Assembly (NCBI GenBank): GCA_017431825.1
Contig: JAFRKI010000016.1
Coordinates: forward strand, 62,001-126,000
DNA: 64,000 bases
Direction of reading: 5' to 3'
Source: Erysipelotrichaceae bacterium
Lineage (GTDB): Bacteria > Bacillota_I > Bacilli_A > Erysipelotrichales > Erysipelotrichaceae
The position numbers and the translations under genes were made by a program. The notes beneath the pieces are model-generated. The model had not been told where the DNA came from. It saw only the letters and a list, made by a program, of their open reading frames with translations, and made no database searches. Below, piece after piece: positions 34,548 through 42,478 of this stretch (its first letter is position 1; every line of letters begins with the position of its first letter).

Positions 34548-35267
34548 ATGATAGAGATTATTGCCCTGATCATCAGCTTCTTACCGCCGGTCATTCTGTA
34601 TTTCTGGCTGCGCGGACTGAAAAAGGAAGATCCCGAATATAAGAAAAACTGCCGTAAACTGCTTATTGGCGGTGTCCTGTGCACGGGTCTTGTGGTCCTT
34701 TTCTCATTGACGATGAACATCCTCTGGAACGTTGCCGGCTTCGACAGATTCGGAGCTCTGGCCAAAGCGGCCTTCAGCGATTTCATTCTGGCGTCCATGT
34801 CCGAAGAACTTATGAAATTCTTTATTGCGAGGAAGACCATCAGAAAGAAGATCAGCGAAGTCAGCTACAGTGACTGCATCGCTTTCGTAGCCATCGTCGG
34901 CATCGGCTTCGGTCTGGCGGAATCGCTGGTATACTTCTTCTCTACCAACTGGATACAGATCCTGGTAAGAGGCCTGTTCATCATGCACGCATCCTTCGGC
35001 ATGCTGATGGGCCACTTTATCGCAAGAAATCTTCAGACCGGCAGGAGATCCTATATGGCAGCCGCCATCATCCTGCCTTGGTTCCTGCATGGCATGTATG
35101 ACTTCTCCCTTGCGGATGAATTCGGTGCCCTTAACGACAACCTCGTATTCGTGCCTTTCATCATCCTGCTGATTACCGTCATCATCGGCATCAGGTCGGT
35201 GCTGAAACTGCGTAAGGCCAAAAAGAATAATGAACTTTATGAACCGTTGGTGCAGGAGATCAAATGA
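34548..35267 (+). CDS. PrsW-family intramembrane metalloprotease
   Basis: A 239-aa polytopic protease-like protein. The PrsW motifs are visible in order: MSEELMKFF (Glu-Glu-x3-Lys type), GIGFGLAESLVYF (conserved Glu), IMHASFGMLMGHFIA (conserved His) and PWFLHGMYDF (His). In Bacillus, PrsW starts proteolysis of an anti-sigma factor; here the ECF/anti-sigma pair at 3572-5208 is a remote candidate target, which is speculation. It overlaps the next gene by four bases. Confidence 0.88.
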   Translation: MIEIIALIISFLPPVILYFWLRGLKKEDPEYKKNCRKLLIGGVLCTGLVVLFSLTMNILWNVAGFDRFGALAKAAFSDFILASMSEELMKFFIARKTIRKKISEVSYSDCIAFVAIVGIGFGLAESLVYFFSTNWIQILVRGLFIMHASFGMLMGHFIARNLQTGRRSYMAAAIILPWFLHGMYDFSLADEFGALNDNLVFVPFIILLITVIIGIRSVLKLRKAKKNNELYEPLVQEIK

Positions 35268-35596
35268 ACGAAGTAAAACAGGCGACCATTTACGTCGGTC
35301 TTAATGACAGTGAGACCAAGGAACAGAAATATGACCTCAAAAGATACGTGGACGTCCTTAAGGATGTCTGCAAGGCCTACAATACGGCTTTTTCGCTGTA
35401 TCTGGCCAACGGCGGCTATTTCCATGACGACGGCACATACGTTGACGAGAATACCCTGGTGGTCATGCTGCTGGGAACAGCCGAAGAAACGGTGAACGAG
35501 ATAGCCAGAGACCTCTGCGTCTTCTTCAATCAGGAAAGTGTCATGGTCACCTATGATACGGCCGAAGTCCACTTTGTGAGAGAAAGCATCGATTAA
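35264..35596 (+). CDS. Hypothetical small protein
   Basis: A 110-aa soluble alpha/beta protein. The start ATIYVGLNDSETKEQKYD, the turn GGYFHDDGTYVDENTLVV and the end FFNQESVMVTYDTAEVHF suggest a ferredoxin-like or DUF3574-like small enzyme fold, but the match is only by impression. It is coupled to the PrsW gene by ATGA overlap and precedes another small hypothetical gene. No function assigned. Confidence 0.7.
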   Translation: MNEVKQATIYVGLNDSETKEQKYDLKRYVDVLKDVCKAYNTAFSLYLANGGYFHDDGTYVDENTLVVMLLGTAEETVNEIARDLCVFFNQESVMVTYDTAEVHFVRESID

Positions 35597-35613
35597 AAAG
35601 GATGGTACAGTAC

Positions 35614-36084
35614 ATGAAAACACTTATAAACGATGAACTGGAGATCGTCTATCCTGAAGGTTTCCATGAAATGAACGAAACAGAAAAGAAGGAACACAAC
35701 ATTACGGACAAAAACGGCAGCTTTTGTCTGAGCGATGAAGAAAGACATATCATCATAACCGTCTTCTGGAAAAATGCGGGAGGGCTGATAAGTGCGCTGG
35801 TCAAGCCGCACGATGCCGTAGTCAACATGGAAAAAGCCGTATCCGGACAGATGCAGAAATTCGGTTATAAATTCGATGAATTCATCGTCAGGGAAGCCGG
35901 AGACAAGACGGCTGACGGTTACCGTTATGATTATAAGGTCGATGGCCTGGAAATGTCCGGTGAATCCTTCATCGTGAAAAACAGTAGGACTTTCTACTAT
36001 ATCCACAGCTATTACCGTACGGCCTTAAAGGAAGAAAGCCTGAAGGTCCTGGATGAGATATTCGGATCACTGATCTGGAAATAA
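35614..36084 (+). CDS. Hypothetical protein
   Basis: About 156 aa, soluble, alpha/beta, with no signal peptide. The segments YPEGFHEMNETEKKEHNI and SGESFIVKNSRTFYYIHSYY suggest a Mog1/PsbP-like or lipoprotein-type beta sandwich, but I cannot name the family. An ATG at 35602 lies directly on the AAAAGG site; the ATG at 35614 gives better spacing. It sits in the run of genes from the PrsW protease to the DUF89 protein with short gaps. Confidence 0.7.
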   Translation: MKTLINDELEIVYPEGFHEMNETEKKEHNITDKNGSFCLSDEERHIIITVFWKNAGGLISALVKPHDAVVNMEKAVSGQMQKFGYKFDEFIVREAGDKTADGYRYDYKVDGLEMSGESFIVKNSRTFYYIHSYYRTALKEESLKVLDEIFGSLIWK

Positions 36085-36093
36085 GGAGGAGCT

Positions 36094-36942
36094 ATGCAGT
36101 TAGACTGGCGCTGTGCAAAGTGTTTATACGAAAGACAGCAGGAGCATACAGATAATGAAGACTACCTGGCTGAAATAGGAGCGATCATCGACAGCAGAAG
36201 GGAACATGACACCTCCCCTTATCTGACCTGGCGTTTTCATCAGGCTTATGAAAGGCATTTCGGCATAAGTCCCAAGTCCTATAAGGAAGAGAAGAAACAG
36301 TTCAATGACCTGGTCCTTTCCCTGGAAGACAAGTTAAGGAAACAGATCATAGAAAGCGAAGATCCTTTAGCTGCCGCCATGGTATATGGAAGGATAGGAA
36401 ACTATATCGACTTCGGTGCCGCCAACTGTGTCAGCGAAGAAGAGTTCCTTTCCCTTTTTGGAAAGGCCGAATTCAATGAAAGAGACAGGGAAGCCTTCGA
36501 GTCTTTCAAAAGACAGTGTGCCAAAGCAAGGACCTTCCTTCTGATAGCGGACAACTGCGGGGAGATCGTCATCGACAAACTCTTTCTGGAACAGCTCAGG
36601 AAACTCTATCCGCATCTTGAGATAAGCGTGATGGTAAGAGGAGCTGAAGCCGTCAATGACGTAACGGCCGAAGATGCTGCTTATGTCGGGATCGATAAAT
36701 ACGCAAAGATTATATCCAACGGAAATGAGATAGCCGGTACAGTCTATGAAATGTGCAGTGATGAAGCGAAAGATGCACTGGACAACACGGACGTCATCCT
36801 GGCCAAGGGACAGGGCAACTATGAATCGATGGCTGCCCAGGGAAGGCACATCTTCTATTCCTTCCTGTGCAAATGCGATCTTTTTACCAGCCGTTACAAT
36901 GTGCCTTTATATACCGGCATCTTTACGGAAGAATGGGAATAA
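36094..36942 (+). CDS. DUF89 (ARMT1-like) metal-dependent phosphatase
   Basis: A 282-aa protein of the DUF89 damage-control phosphatase family. The N-terminal RCAKCLYERQQEH has the CxxC characteristic of the microbial subfamily; the metal-binding signature LLIADNCGEIVIDKLF is near residue 150, and VILAKGQGNYES near residue 225. Members hydrolyse phosphate from damaged or over-reactive sugar phosphates. A good ribosome binding site AAGGAGGAG precedes the start, ten bases after the previous stop. Confidence 0.88.
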   Translation: MQLDWRCAKCLYERQQEHTDNEDYLAEIGAIIDSRREHDTSPYLTWRFHQAYERHFGISPKSYKEEKKQFNDLVLSLEDKLRKQIIESEDPLAAAMVYGRIGNYIDFGAANCVSEEEFLSLFGKAEFNERDREAFESFKRQCAKARTFLLIADNCGEIVIDKLFLEQLRKLYPHLEISVMVRGAEAVNDVTAEDAAYVGIDKYAKIISNGNEIAGTVYEMCSDEAKDALDNTDVILAKGQGNYESMAAQGRHIFYSFLCKCDLFTSRYNVPLYTGIFTEEWE

Positions 36943-36977
36943 GTTGTATAATATTAAAGTAAGGAAGAGAAAGAAAA

Positions 36978-37463
36978 ATGGAATATCCTGATAGAGTCAC
37001 GCAGGGCGAAGACGGTGCATACCGCTGGACCTGCAAGATCGACAAGAAATATGAACACAGACAGTACCGTCTGACCATGTGGGTGGTAGGAATATGCTGC
37101 CTGCTTTGTCTGGGAGTGGCAGCTGTCTTCGGATTTGACGAGGAATCATTACGAACTGTAGTCCTTTCCATTCTGGCAGCGATGTTCATCTGCCAGATGG
37201 TCTGCCGCTTCTTTGAGAAGCTGCCGGGCACCGTCGATCAGAAATACGAACTGACCGATAAGCACATCAGGCTCGGTGAAGCCCCAAGGACGGCAACCAT
37301 CGAACTGGACAAGGTCGAAAAGGTCGTCGTATACGGCGACGCACTGGAGCTTTACGGAAAGTTCGGCAATCCGATGGTCTTCGTACCGGTCGATGATTAC
37401 GACATGGTCAAAGACAAGATACTGACGCTGACTTCCGAGAAAGCCAAAGTCGAATACAGATAA
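36978..37463 (+). CDS. Hypothetical membrane protein
   Basis: A 161-aa protein with two adjacent transmembrane helices (about residues 34-56 and 61-80) and a cytoplasmic C-terminal domain with IRLGEAPRTATIELDKVEKV that resembles the small PH-like domains of YcxB or YdbT-type proteins. No function is known. The ATG at 36978 follows a purine-rich AGGAAGAGAAAG. Confidence 0.7.
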   Translation: MEYPDRVTQGEDGAYRWTCKIDKKYEHRQYRLTMWVVGICCLLCLGVAAVFGFDEESLRTVVLSILAAMFICQMVCRFFEKLPGTVDQKYELTDKHIRLGEAPRTATIELDKVEKVVVYGDALELYGKFGNPMVFVPVDDYDMVKDKILTLTSEKAKVEYR

Positions 37464-37490
37464 ACTCATTACAGGATAATGGGTTTTTTT
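37463..37490 (+). terminator. Intrinsic terminator
   Basis: Stem AACTCATTA / TAATGGGTT with one G-T pair (37463-37471 and 37477-37485) and a T run, starting at the stop codon of the preceding gene. Confidence 0.75.
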
Positions 37491-37503
37491 AAGAGGAACG
37501 CAT

Positions 37504-37965
37504 ATGGCAAGAAAAGAACTGGATCTGAAGAAATTTGATGAAGAGTACGTAAGACTCATCTGCACTGACGGTGAAGTCTATGAAGGACTGGCCGGTTATA
37601 ACGGCGAGGAATTCAACGAACTGGAATTCGGCAGGGCTGAAGACGGCCTGAAGATCTCCTACTTTCTTTTTTACAGAGGCGATATCGAGGACATAAAGAT
37701 CGTCGATGAATTCGCCAATCCTTACGGAAAGATCGAAGAGGAAGCGGTCAGGGACGGTTTCGTTATCGTCGAAGACATCCTTTTCGATGACGATGACGTC
37801 GCAGCATACAGACTGCTCAGCTGCCTGAGGAAGTATCTTGATCCCGATAATGAGGAAAAGCTCAAATACGAGGACGATCTTCTCAAGGCTCTGGTAAGAT
37901 TCAGGGACTTTACGAAGGACGAAAAGGCCAGGAAACTGACTGAAGAAATACTGAAGATGAGATAG
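37504..37965 (+). CDS. Hypothetical protein, LSm-like start
   Basis: A 153-aa soluble protein. The first 70 residues (FDEEYVRLICTDGEVYEGLA, then NGEEFNELEFGR) look like a small beta barrel of the LSm type; the rest is helical, with an acidic middle and the pattern AAYRLLSCLRKYLDPDNEEK. It is followed after nine bases by the acidic 199-aa gene with a good ribosome binding site, so the two form a unit. No family name can be given with confidence. Confidence 0.7.
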   Translation: MARKELDLKKFDEEYVRLICTDGEVYEGLAGYNGEEFNELEFGRAEDGLKISYFLFYRGDIEDIKIVDEFANPYGKIEEEAVRDGFVIVEDILFDDDDVAAYRLLSCLRKYLDPDNEEKLKYEDDLLKALVRFRDFTKDEKARKLTEEILKMR

Positions 37966-37974
37966 GAGAAGCAT

Positions 37975-38574
37975 ATGACCGGCTTTGACGATTTTGAAGA
38001 CGATGTGATGGAAGAAGACGATGAGTCGGATGATCTTTATGATGAAGATGAATATGATGAGTCTGCAGATCCAAATGATTATGAAGATGAACTGAAGGAA
38101 ATGATAAACGGCATCGCCAGGCAGGACTTCGGCATCGATCTGGAAGACTATGAAGATGCCGTGGATGAGATCGCTTATCGCTTCGACGATGTCCTGAAGG
38201 AATATCTGCTGGAAAACGATGTCTCTAATATTGAGGAAATGCTGGAAGATGAGGAAGTGCAGTCCCTGGCAGCCGAAAGCATCAGGGAATATCTTGAAGA
38301 CAACTACATCGATTTTCCGGACCTGCGGAACGAAGAAAAGAGCTTTGAAGAAAGCCCTGTCTTCTTAGGCGCCTTCGGCAGCATGCTGGAGCGATTCGAC
38401 AAGCCTGATAAGAAAAAGGGTTCACCGTTTAAGGACGACTATGATAAAAGGATCGATGATTTCATAGACGACATGGAAGGCTTTGCGCATGAATACCGCG
38501 ATGACTTCGACAGCCTGTCGGAAGCCATGGATTACTTTGAAGATGAACTGGAAATAAAAAACAGAAGAAAATAA
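37975..38574 (+). CDS. Hypothetical acidic protein
   Basis: A 199-aa, strongly acidic protein. Residues 1-45 are almost only Asp, Glu, Ser and Tyr; the remainder is predicted helical (DEIAYRFDDVLKEYLLENDV, FIDDMEGFAHEYRDDF). It has no signal peptide or membrane helix. It ends in the terminator shared with the convergent phosphatase gene. No function can be assigned. Confidence 0.7.
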   Translation: MTGFDDFEDDVMEEDDESDDLYDEDEYDESADPNDYEDELKEMINGIARQDFGIDLEDYEDAVDEIAYRFDDVLKEYLLENDVSNIEEMLEDEEVQSLAAESIREYLEDNYIDFPDLRNEEKSFEESPVFLGAFGSMLERFDKPDKKKGSPFKDDYDKRIDDFIDDMEGFAHEYRDDFDSLSEAMDYFEDELEIKNRRK

Positions 38575-38597
38575 AAAGCGGCCTGACCGCTTTTTTA
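38574..38597. terminator. Bidirectional terminator
   Basis: Stem AAAAGCGG / CCGCTTTT with a five-base loop between the convergent acidic-protein and tyrosine phosphatase genes, flanked by A and T runs. Confidence 0.8.
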
Positions 38598-38605
38598 ATT
38601 AACAG

Positions 38606-39373
38606 TTATTCAAGGATCCGTTCACGGAAGCTGCGGATCTTTTCCTCATCAAGACCGACGGTATCTATCAGATAAGCATCGAGACTGCCGTGTTTCTCTT
38701 TGATGGTATCAAGAGCTGCCCGGAGGTATTCCTCTTTGGCGAGAAAGACGTTCTTAACTCCTTCCGCATACTCTTCGCTGCGCCCTCTGGCCAGTTCCTT
38801 TTCTTTTATCATTTCCGCTTTAGGACCGTTTACGACGTTAGTAAGCAGATAGTCTTCATAGATGTCTTCTTCGCTTATACCGAGGATATGTTCGACCAGA
38901 GCTGCCACCAATCCGCAGCGGTCCTTGCCTTCGGTGCAGTGCCACAGTATGCTGCCCTTATCGTAGTCATATTCAAGGATGGTGTTTAAGATCGCATGGA
39001 AACGTTCCTGGCTGGAAGGGTTGCTGACGATCAGCTTATACAGCATATCCATTACCGGCAGCCCCTTCTCCAGAGCAAAGTTGAAATCGGAAATACCCAG
39101 CTTATCATCATCGAATACCGGCAGAGGCAGATACTCGACCGTATCGGGAAGGATCTCCGGTCTGTCGTTTCTTTCTCTGGTAGTCCTTAAGTCGATGACG
39201 GTGCGTAGTCCGTATTCGCTGATCAGACAGTTCAGATCGTTCTGGTCGGCTTTATTCAAAAGCGCGCTTCTGATAAGAGCCTTCGGCTTAACGGTCTTTC
39301 CTTCAGTGTTGGTCATCGTACCCAGATCCCTGATGTTGGAAACGGTCTTCAGTTCGATAAATCTGCTGTTCAT
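38606..39373 (-). CDS. Tyrosine phosphatase (Y_phosphatase3 type)
   Basis: About 255 aa. The catalytic P-loop HCTEGKDRCG is near residue 146 and the N-terminal signature NIRDLGTMTNTEGKTVKP near residue 15; VIDLRTTRERNDRPE follows, as in the atypical LipA/MptpB-like dual protein- and lipid-phosphatase family. The frame is open to 39421, but AAGGTGAAGA precedes the ATG at 39373 and gives the normal family start. It is divergent from the XRE-HD gene. Confidence 0.9.
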   Translation of the reverse strand: MNSRFIELKTVSNIRDLGTMTNTEGKTVKPKALIRSALLNKADQNDLNCLISEYGLRTVIDLRTTRERNDRPEILPDTVEYLPLPVFDDDKLGISDFNFALEKGLPVMDMLYKLIVSNPSSQERFHAILNTILEYDYDKGSILWHCTEGKDRCGLVAALVEHILGISEEDIYEDYLLTNVVNGPKAEMIKEKELARGRSEEYAEGVKNVFLAKEEYLRAALDTIKEKHGSLDAYLIDTVGLDEEKIRSFRERILE

Positions 39374-39438
39374 ATTCTTCACCTTATCGGATACAGTATA
39401 ACACAGCGTAGGCCTGTACACATATTTTAAGGATGATG

Positions 39439-39470
39439 TATAATGATATTGTATTCAAGTTAAACTTGAA
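39439..39470 (+). promoter_or_regulatory. Promoter -10 and 17-base palindrome before the XRE-HD gene
   Basis: TATAAT at 39439-39444 is followed ten bases later by the perfect dyad TTCAAGTT-A-AACTTGAA (39454-39470), in the position of a repressor operator on or near the transcription start. The leader continues about 85 bases to the start of the XRE-type gene. Autoregulation by that helix-turn-helix protein is inferred. Confidence 0.6.
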
Positions 39471-39553
39471 ATAATTCATAAAAGCTCAATCGCTACCCTA
39501 TGGTGATTATTTATAGAAAAACTATACTGATTATGTAAGAAGGAGGTATTCAT

Positions 39554-40366
39554 ATGACAATTGGACAACGTATCAAAGCAGCACGTAAAAACGCCGGTTT
39601 GACCCAGGAGGAGCTGGCAGACAAACTTGGCGTTACCTTCCAGGCCGTTTCTTCCTGGGAGACTGGCACTTACGTTCCCGACACATACAATCTTATCGAG
39701 CTGGCCAGACGGCTGGACGTTTCGGTATCTTCCCTCGTCGAGGAACGGGGAGGCTATGAGTTCACCACTACTGACGCCATCTATAACTGGGAACACATGC
39801 GTACTTTCGTTAAGTCAAGCGCCAATGCCTTAAAACTTAAGGACTCGCTTAAAGCCGTCGACTTTGCGGTCAGAGCCCATAAAGGACAGTTCCGTAAAAA
39901 CAGTGACGTTCCTTATATCTATCATCCTTTAAGCGTAGCCTGTCATGCGCTGGCCATGGGCATCCATGACGACAGTATCGTCGCCGCCTGTCTTCTGCAC
40001 GACACTCTGGAAGACACGGACGTTACAAAAGAGGACCTGCAGAAGGTGTTCGACAGCGAAACCGTTAACCTCGTCGTCTTGCTTACCAAGCAAGAAAAAG
40101 GAGACGAAGAAGCCGTACTTAAGCGGTACTTCAAAGCCATTTCCAAAAACCCTAAGGCAGCGCTAATCAAATGCATCGACCGCTGCAACAACCTCACCAC
40201 AATAGCTTGCGGTCTCAGCAGAGAGAAAATATACAACTATATAAGGGAGACTGAGCTCTATATTCTGCCGCTGTTAAAGGTCATCAAAAACGACTATAAT
40301 GACGCAGCCTGGCTCTTGTCCTACCAGACCAGGTCGACACTGGACATCTATAAAAGACTTATGTAA
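39554..40366 (+). CDS. XRE-type HTH fused to (p)ppGpp hydrolase-like HD domain
   Basis: A 270-aa fusion. Residues 1-65 are a Cro/C1-type DNA-binding domain (KNAGLTQEELADKLGVTFQA then VSSWETGTYVPD). Residues about 95-250 are an HD domain of the RelA/SpoT hydrolase and small alarmone hydrolase kind: VPYIYHPLSVACHAL, the HD motif in CLLHDTLEDTDVT and KCIDRCNNLTTIACG. The alarmone synthetase domain is missing. A transcription factor that could bind or cleave (p)ppGpp is implied. The ribosome binding site is AAGGAGG. It is followed by a terminator and a small phosphatase gene. Confidence 0.9.
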   Translation: MTIGQRIKAARKNAGLTQEELADKLGVTFQAVSSWETGTYVPDTYNLIELARRLDVSVSSLVEERGGYEFTTTDAIYNWEHMRTFVKSSANALKLKDSLKAVDFAVRAHKGQFRKNSDVPYIYHPLSVACHALAMGIHDDSIVAACLLHDTLEDTDVTKEDLQKVFDSETVNLVVLLTKQEKGDEEAVLKRYFKAISKNPKAALIKCIDRCNNLTTIACGLSREKIYNYIRETELYILPLLKVIKNDYNDAAWLLSYQTRSTLDIYKRLM

Positions 40367-40392
40367 ATCAGGGGCGACCCTGATTTCTTCTT
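40365..40392 (+). terminator. Intrinsic terminator after the XRE-HD gene
   Basis: Stem AAATCAGGG / CCCTGATTT (40365-40373 and 40378-40386) with GCGA tetraloop and T-rich tail, overlapping the stop codon. Confidence 0.85.
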
Positions 40393-40438
40393 GAAAAATA
40401 AAGCGATCCGTGTCATTTATATAGTAGGATCAAAAGCC

Positions 40439-40903
40439 ATGAAAGTAAGCATTGCATCAAGAGAAAAGATGAAACAGCTGATAAGCTCCGTAATGTATTA
40501 CGGTACTTTGAAAAGCGATACCTATATCATCAGCTATTACTCCGATCTGAGAGATCTGAACTTCTCCAAAGTCAGATCGAAAGTATTCAAGGCTAAGATC
40601 GATGACATCAGAGTCGTAAAGAATAAAGAGAAGTTCTACGAGGACAATTATAAGGTCTTTCTGGACATGGCTCATTTCATTCAGGAAGCAAAGGATAATG
40701 ACTGTGACATATACTGCCAGTGTGAAGCCGGAGTCAGCCGCAGTGCCGGTACGGCCATGGCCATCAGGGACTATTATTTCAATGACGGTGATGTGATACT
40801 TAAGGACTGGCACTACATGCCTAATTATCTTCTTTATTACTGCGTGATCAGAGCACTTAATGAAATAAACGGAACGGATATCTGGCCCGATAAGATAAGG
40901 TAG
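40439..40903 (+). CDS. Small dual-specificity/tyrosine phosphatase-like protein
   Basis: About 154 aa with the C-x5-R catalytic loop in CQCEAGVSRSAGTAMAI near residue 97, the hallmark of cysteine-based protein phosphatases; an upstream aspartate-rich region may supply the general acid. The remaining sequence does not show a known subfamily. The frame is open from a TTG at 40391, but the ATG at 40439 gives the compact form. It is a second C-x5-R phosphatase within 2 kb, the first being at 38606-39373. Confidence 0.8.
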   Translation: MKVSIASREKMKQLISSVMYYGTLKSDTYIISYYSDLRDLNFSKVRSKVFKAKIDDIRVVKNKEKFYEDNYKVFLDMAHFIQEAKDNDCDIYCQCEAGVSRSAGTAMAIRDYYFNDGDVILKDWHYMPNYLLYYCVIRALNEINGTDIWPDKIR

Positions 40904-40958
40904 ATTATCAAAGCACGGGCTTTTAGTATACAATGTAGTTAAGAAAGAGGAAGGAACA

Positions 40959-41756
40959 ATGAAAAAAGGAATTATACTTGTTTTTATCATCCTTTTACTC
41001 ACAGCCTGTACGGGAGGAAAGGGAAACGATGGCAACAACGGCAATAACGGGGGCAACGATACTCCGGAACCTGTAAAGAAAGAGTTCCCTTATGCGGATC
41101 TTTACGGTTACTGGGTATTGGCCGACGGCGGAGAATACTGCAATATCTATCAGGGAGCGACCGGAGACGACATGTTCGAATTCGGTGACTTCAACAGTTT
41201 CACTACCGGCCGGGTACAGATCGAATCATATGAGAATACCAAGGACGACGTTTTCTATTTCAAGCTGAAATACATCGACATGGATAACCTTCTGGGTGAC
41301 AAGTACATCGACATTGCCGACTACAAGGAAGGATTTATCACCATCGACGATGAACTCTATACCTATATCGGAGATGACTATTCAGATGCAGCCTGGACCA
41401 GCAACTATTTCCTGGCTCAGGGTCTGGCGGAAAAGCTGGAAGGCTACTGGAACGAAGTCGAATACAATATGTTCGTATATGTCGGCAAGGATCCTGATTC
41501 CGGGCAGCTGGTACTGGTACCTGGCCTTTACGATTCAGAACCGGGCGGAACCTATACTTTCAGCAGCGTCGAGAAGACGGGCGAAGTATATGTCGTCGAC
41601 TGCTATCTTATAGTCAACACCAGTTCAAACAGGAAGTTCACCTTTGATCTGACGGACTTCGCCAACGGCAAGATCAAGTTCGAAGGCAAAGCCATGTACT
41701 ATGGCGGTCCTGATTTTGAAACGGCTTACGGCGAATATGCCAAGAAACATCATTAA
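40959..41756 (+). CDS. Lipoprotein of unknown function
   Basis: A 265-aa exported lipoprotein with lipobox LLTACTG (cysteine about residue 17), a Gly/Asn-rich tether to about residue 35 and a beta-rich mature domain with two related parts: YADLYGYWVLADGGEYCNIYQ and, in the second, KLEGYWNEVEYNMFVYVGKD. These look like two copies of a small beta domain that begins with GYW. No family recognised. It may share a transcript with the next gene, 18 bases downstream. Confidence 0.78.
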   Translation: MKKGIILVFIILLLTACTGGKGNDGNNGNNGGNDTPEPVKKEFPYADLYGYWVLADGGEYCNIYQGATGDDMFEFGDFNSFTTGRVQIESYENTKDDVFYFKLKYIDMDNLLGDKYIDIADYKEGFITIDDELYTYIGDDYSDAAWTSNYFLAQGLAEKLEGYWNEVEYNMFVYVGKDPDSGQLVLVPGLYDSEPGGTYTFSSVEKTGEVYVVDCYLIVNTSSNRKFTFDLTDFANGKIKFEGKAMYYGGPDFETAYGEYAKKHH

Positions 41757-41774
41757 GCATAAAGGAGAAACACG

Positions 41775-42329
41775 ATGGGTTTATTAGACAAACTGATCCA
41801 GGAAGGCGCTAAGATCATTGAAGAAAACGTCTCTCCTGAAGACAAGGAAAAAGTAGGAGAATTCCTGACCAACCTCAAGGATGGCATCGGTGACTTAGCC
41901 GGTGAGCTGAAGGATAAAGTCGGTGACATCAATCTGGAAGAACTCAAGGGTGCTTTGAATGCCGAAAAGAGCAGTGAAAGCAGCTATGATGAATCCTATT
42001 TTGAAGAAGATCCGACTGATACCAGGACCTGCAAGGAAAAGATCCTGGGAGTCCTGAAGAGCGAATTCCCTGAATATGAAGCAAGAGAAGAAGTATCACC
42101 CAGAGAACTGGGCGGTACCGGTAAGTTCATGGATTACTCCATTCTGGTTTCCAAGGACGGAGCTCCTAAGCTGGCCATCATGCTGATAGGCAAGACGACC
42201 GCCTCCCACAGGGAATACCGCTGGAGCCGGGAATTTGCCGAAAGCAAAGGCATTCCGTTCATCAACTTCATCCATTTCTATCCTAATAAGATAGACTACA
42301 TCACCCAAAGACTGCACAAATATCTGTAG
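41775..42329 (+). CDS. Hypothetical protein with amphipathic helices and nuclease-like C terminus
   Basis: A 184-aa protein. The first 65 residues are amphipathic helices and include EFLTNLKDGIGDLAGELKDK. Residues 90-184 form an alpha/beta region with YSILVSKDGAPKLAIMLIGK and YRWSREFAESKGIPFINFIH, which looks like a restriction-endonuclease-like core seen in some hypothetical Bacillota proteins, but the catalytic residues are not obvious. It is the gene immediately upstream of the reverse transcriptase leader. Confidence 0.7.
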   Translation: MGLLDKLIQEGAKIIEENVSPEDKEKVGEFLTNLKDGIGDLAGELKDKVGDINLEELKGALNAEKSSESSYDESYFEEDPTDTRTCKEKILGVLKSEFPEYEAREEVSPRELGGTGKFMDYSILVSKDGAPKLAIMLIGKTTASHREYRWSREFAESKGIPFINFIHFYPNKIDYITQRLHKYL

Positions 42330-42331
42330 TT

Positions 42332-42359
42332 TTGGCATAAGAAAGAGAAATGCAATAAT
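42332..42359 (+). promoter_or_regulatory. Candidate promoter of the leader RNA and reverse transcriptase
   Basis: TTGGCA (42332-42337) and AATAAT (42354-42359), each one base off consensus, are 16 bases apart. Transcription would start near 42366, giving a leader of about 113 bases before the ATG at 42479. Confidence 0.5.
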
Positions 42360-42468
42360 GCGCCTGCGGCGGCTGCAGCATGATCCCTTGAATACTTTGC
42401 AGGCAGCAGGATCATGTACCGGCCGGTATCACACGAAATTTCGTGTTTCAAAGTGTTTTCTCTTTCTT
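42339..42468 (+). ncRNA. Candidate structured leader RNA of the reverse transcriptase
   Basis: The 149-base gap before the reverse transcriptase is full of dyads: terminal arms AAGAAAGAGAAA / TTTCTCTTTCTT (42339-42350 and 42457-42468), hairpin CATGATCC / GGATCATG (42379-42386 and 42409-42416), GCCTGC / GCAGGC (42362-42367 and 42399-42404), ACCGGCCGGT (42418-42427) and ACACGAAATTTCGTGT (42431-42446). A structured RNA upstream of a reverse transcriptase is typical of retrons and of some defence-associated reverse transcriptases. If the candidate promoter 42332-42359 is used, the left terminal arm is not transcribed and only the inner hairpins would be in the RNA. Extent is therefore approximate. 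Confidence 0.55.
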
Positions 42469-42478
42469 TTTATTTCCT

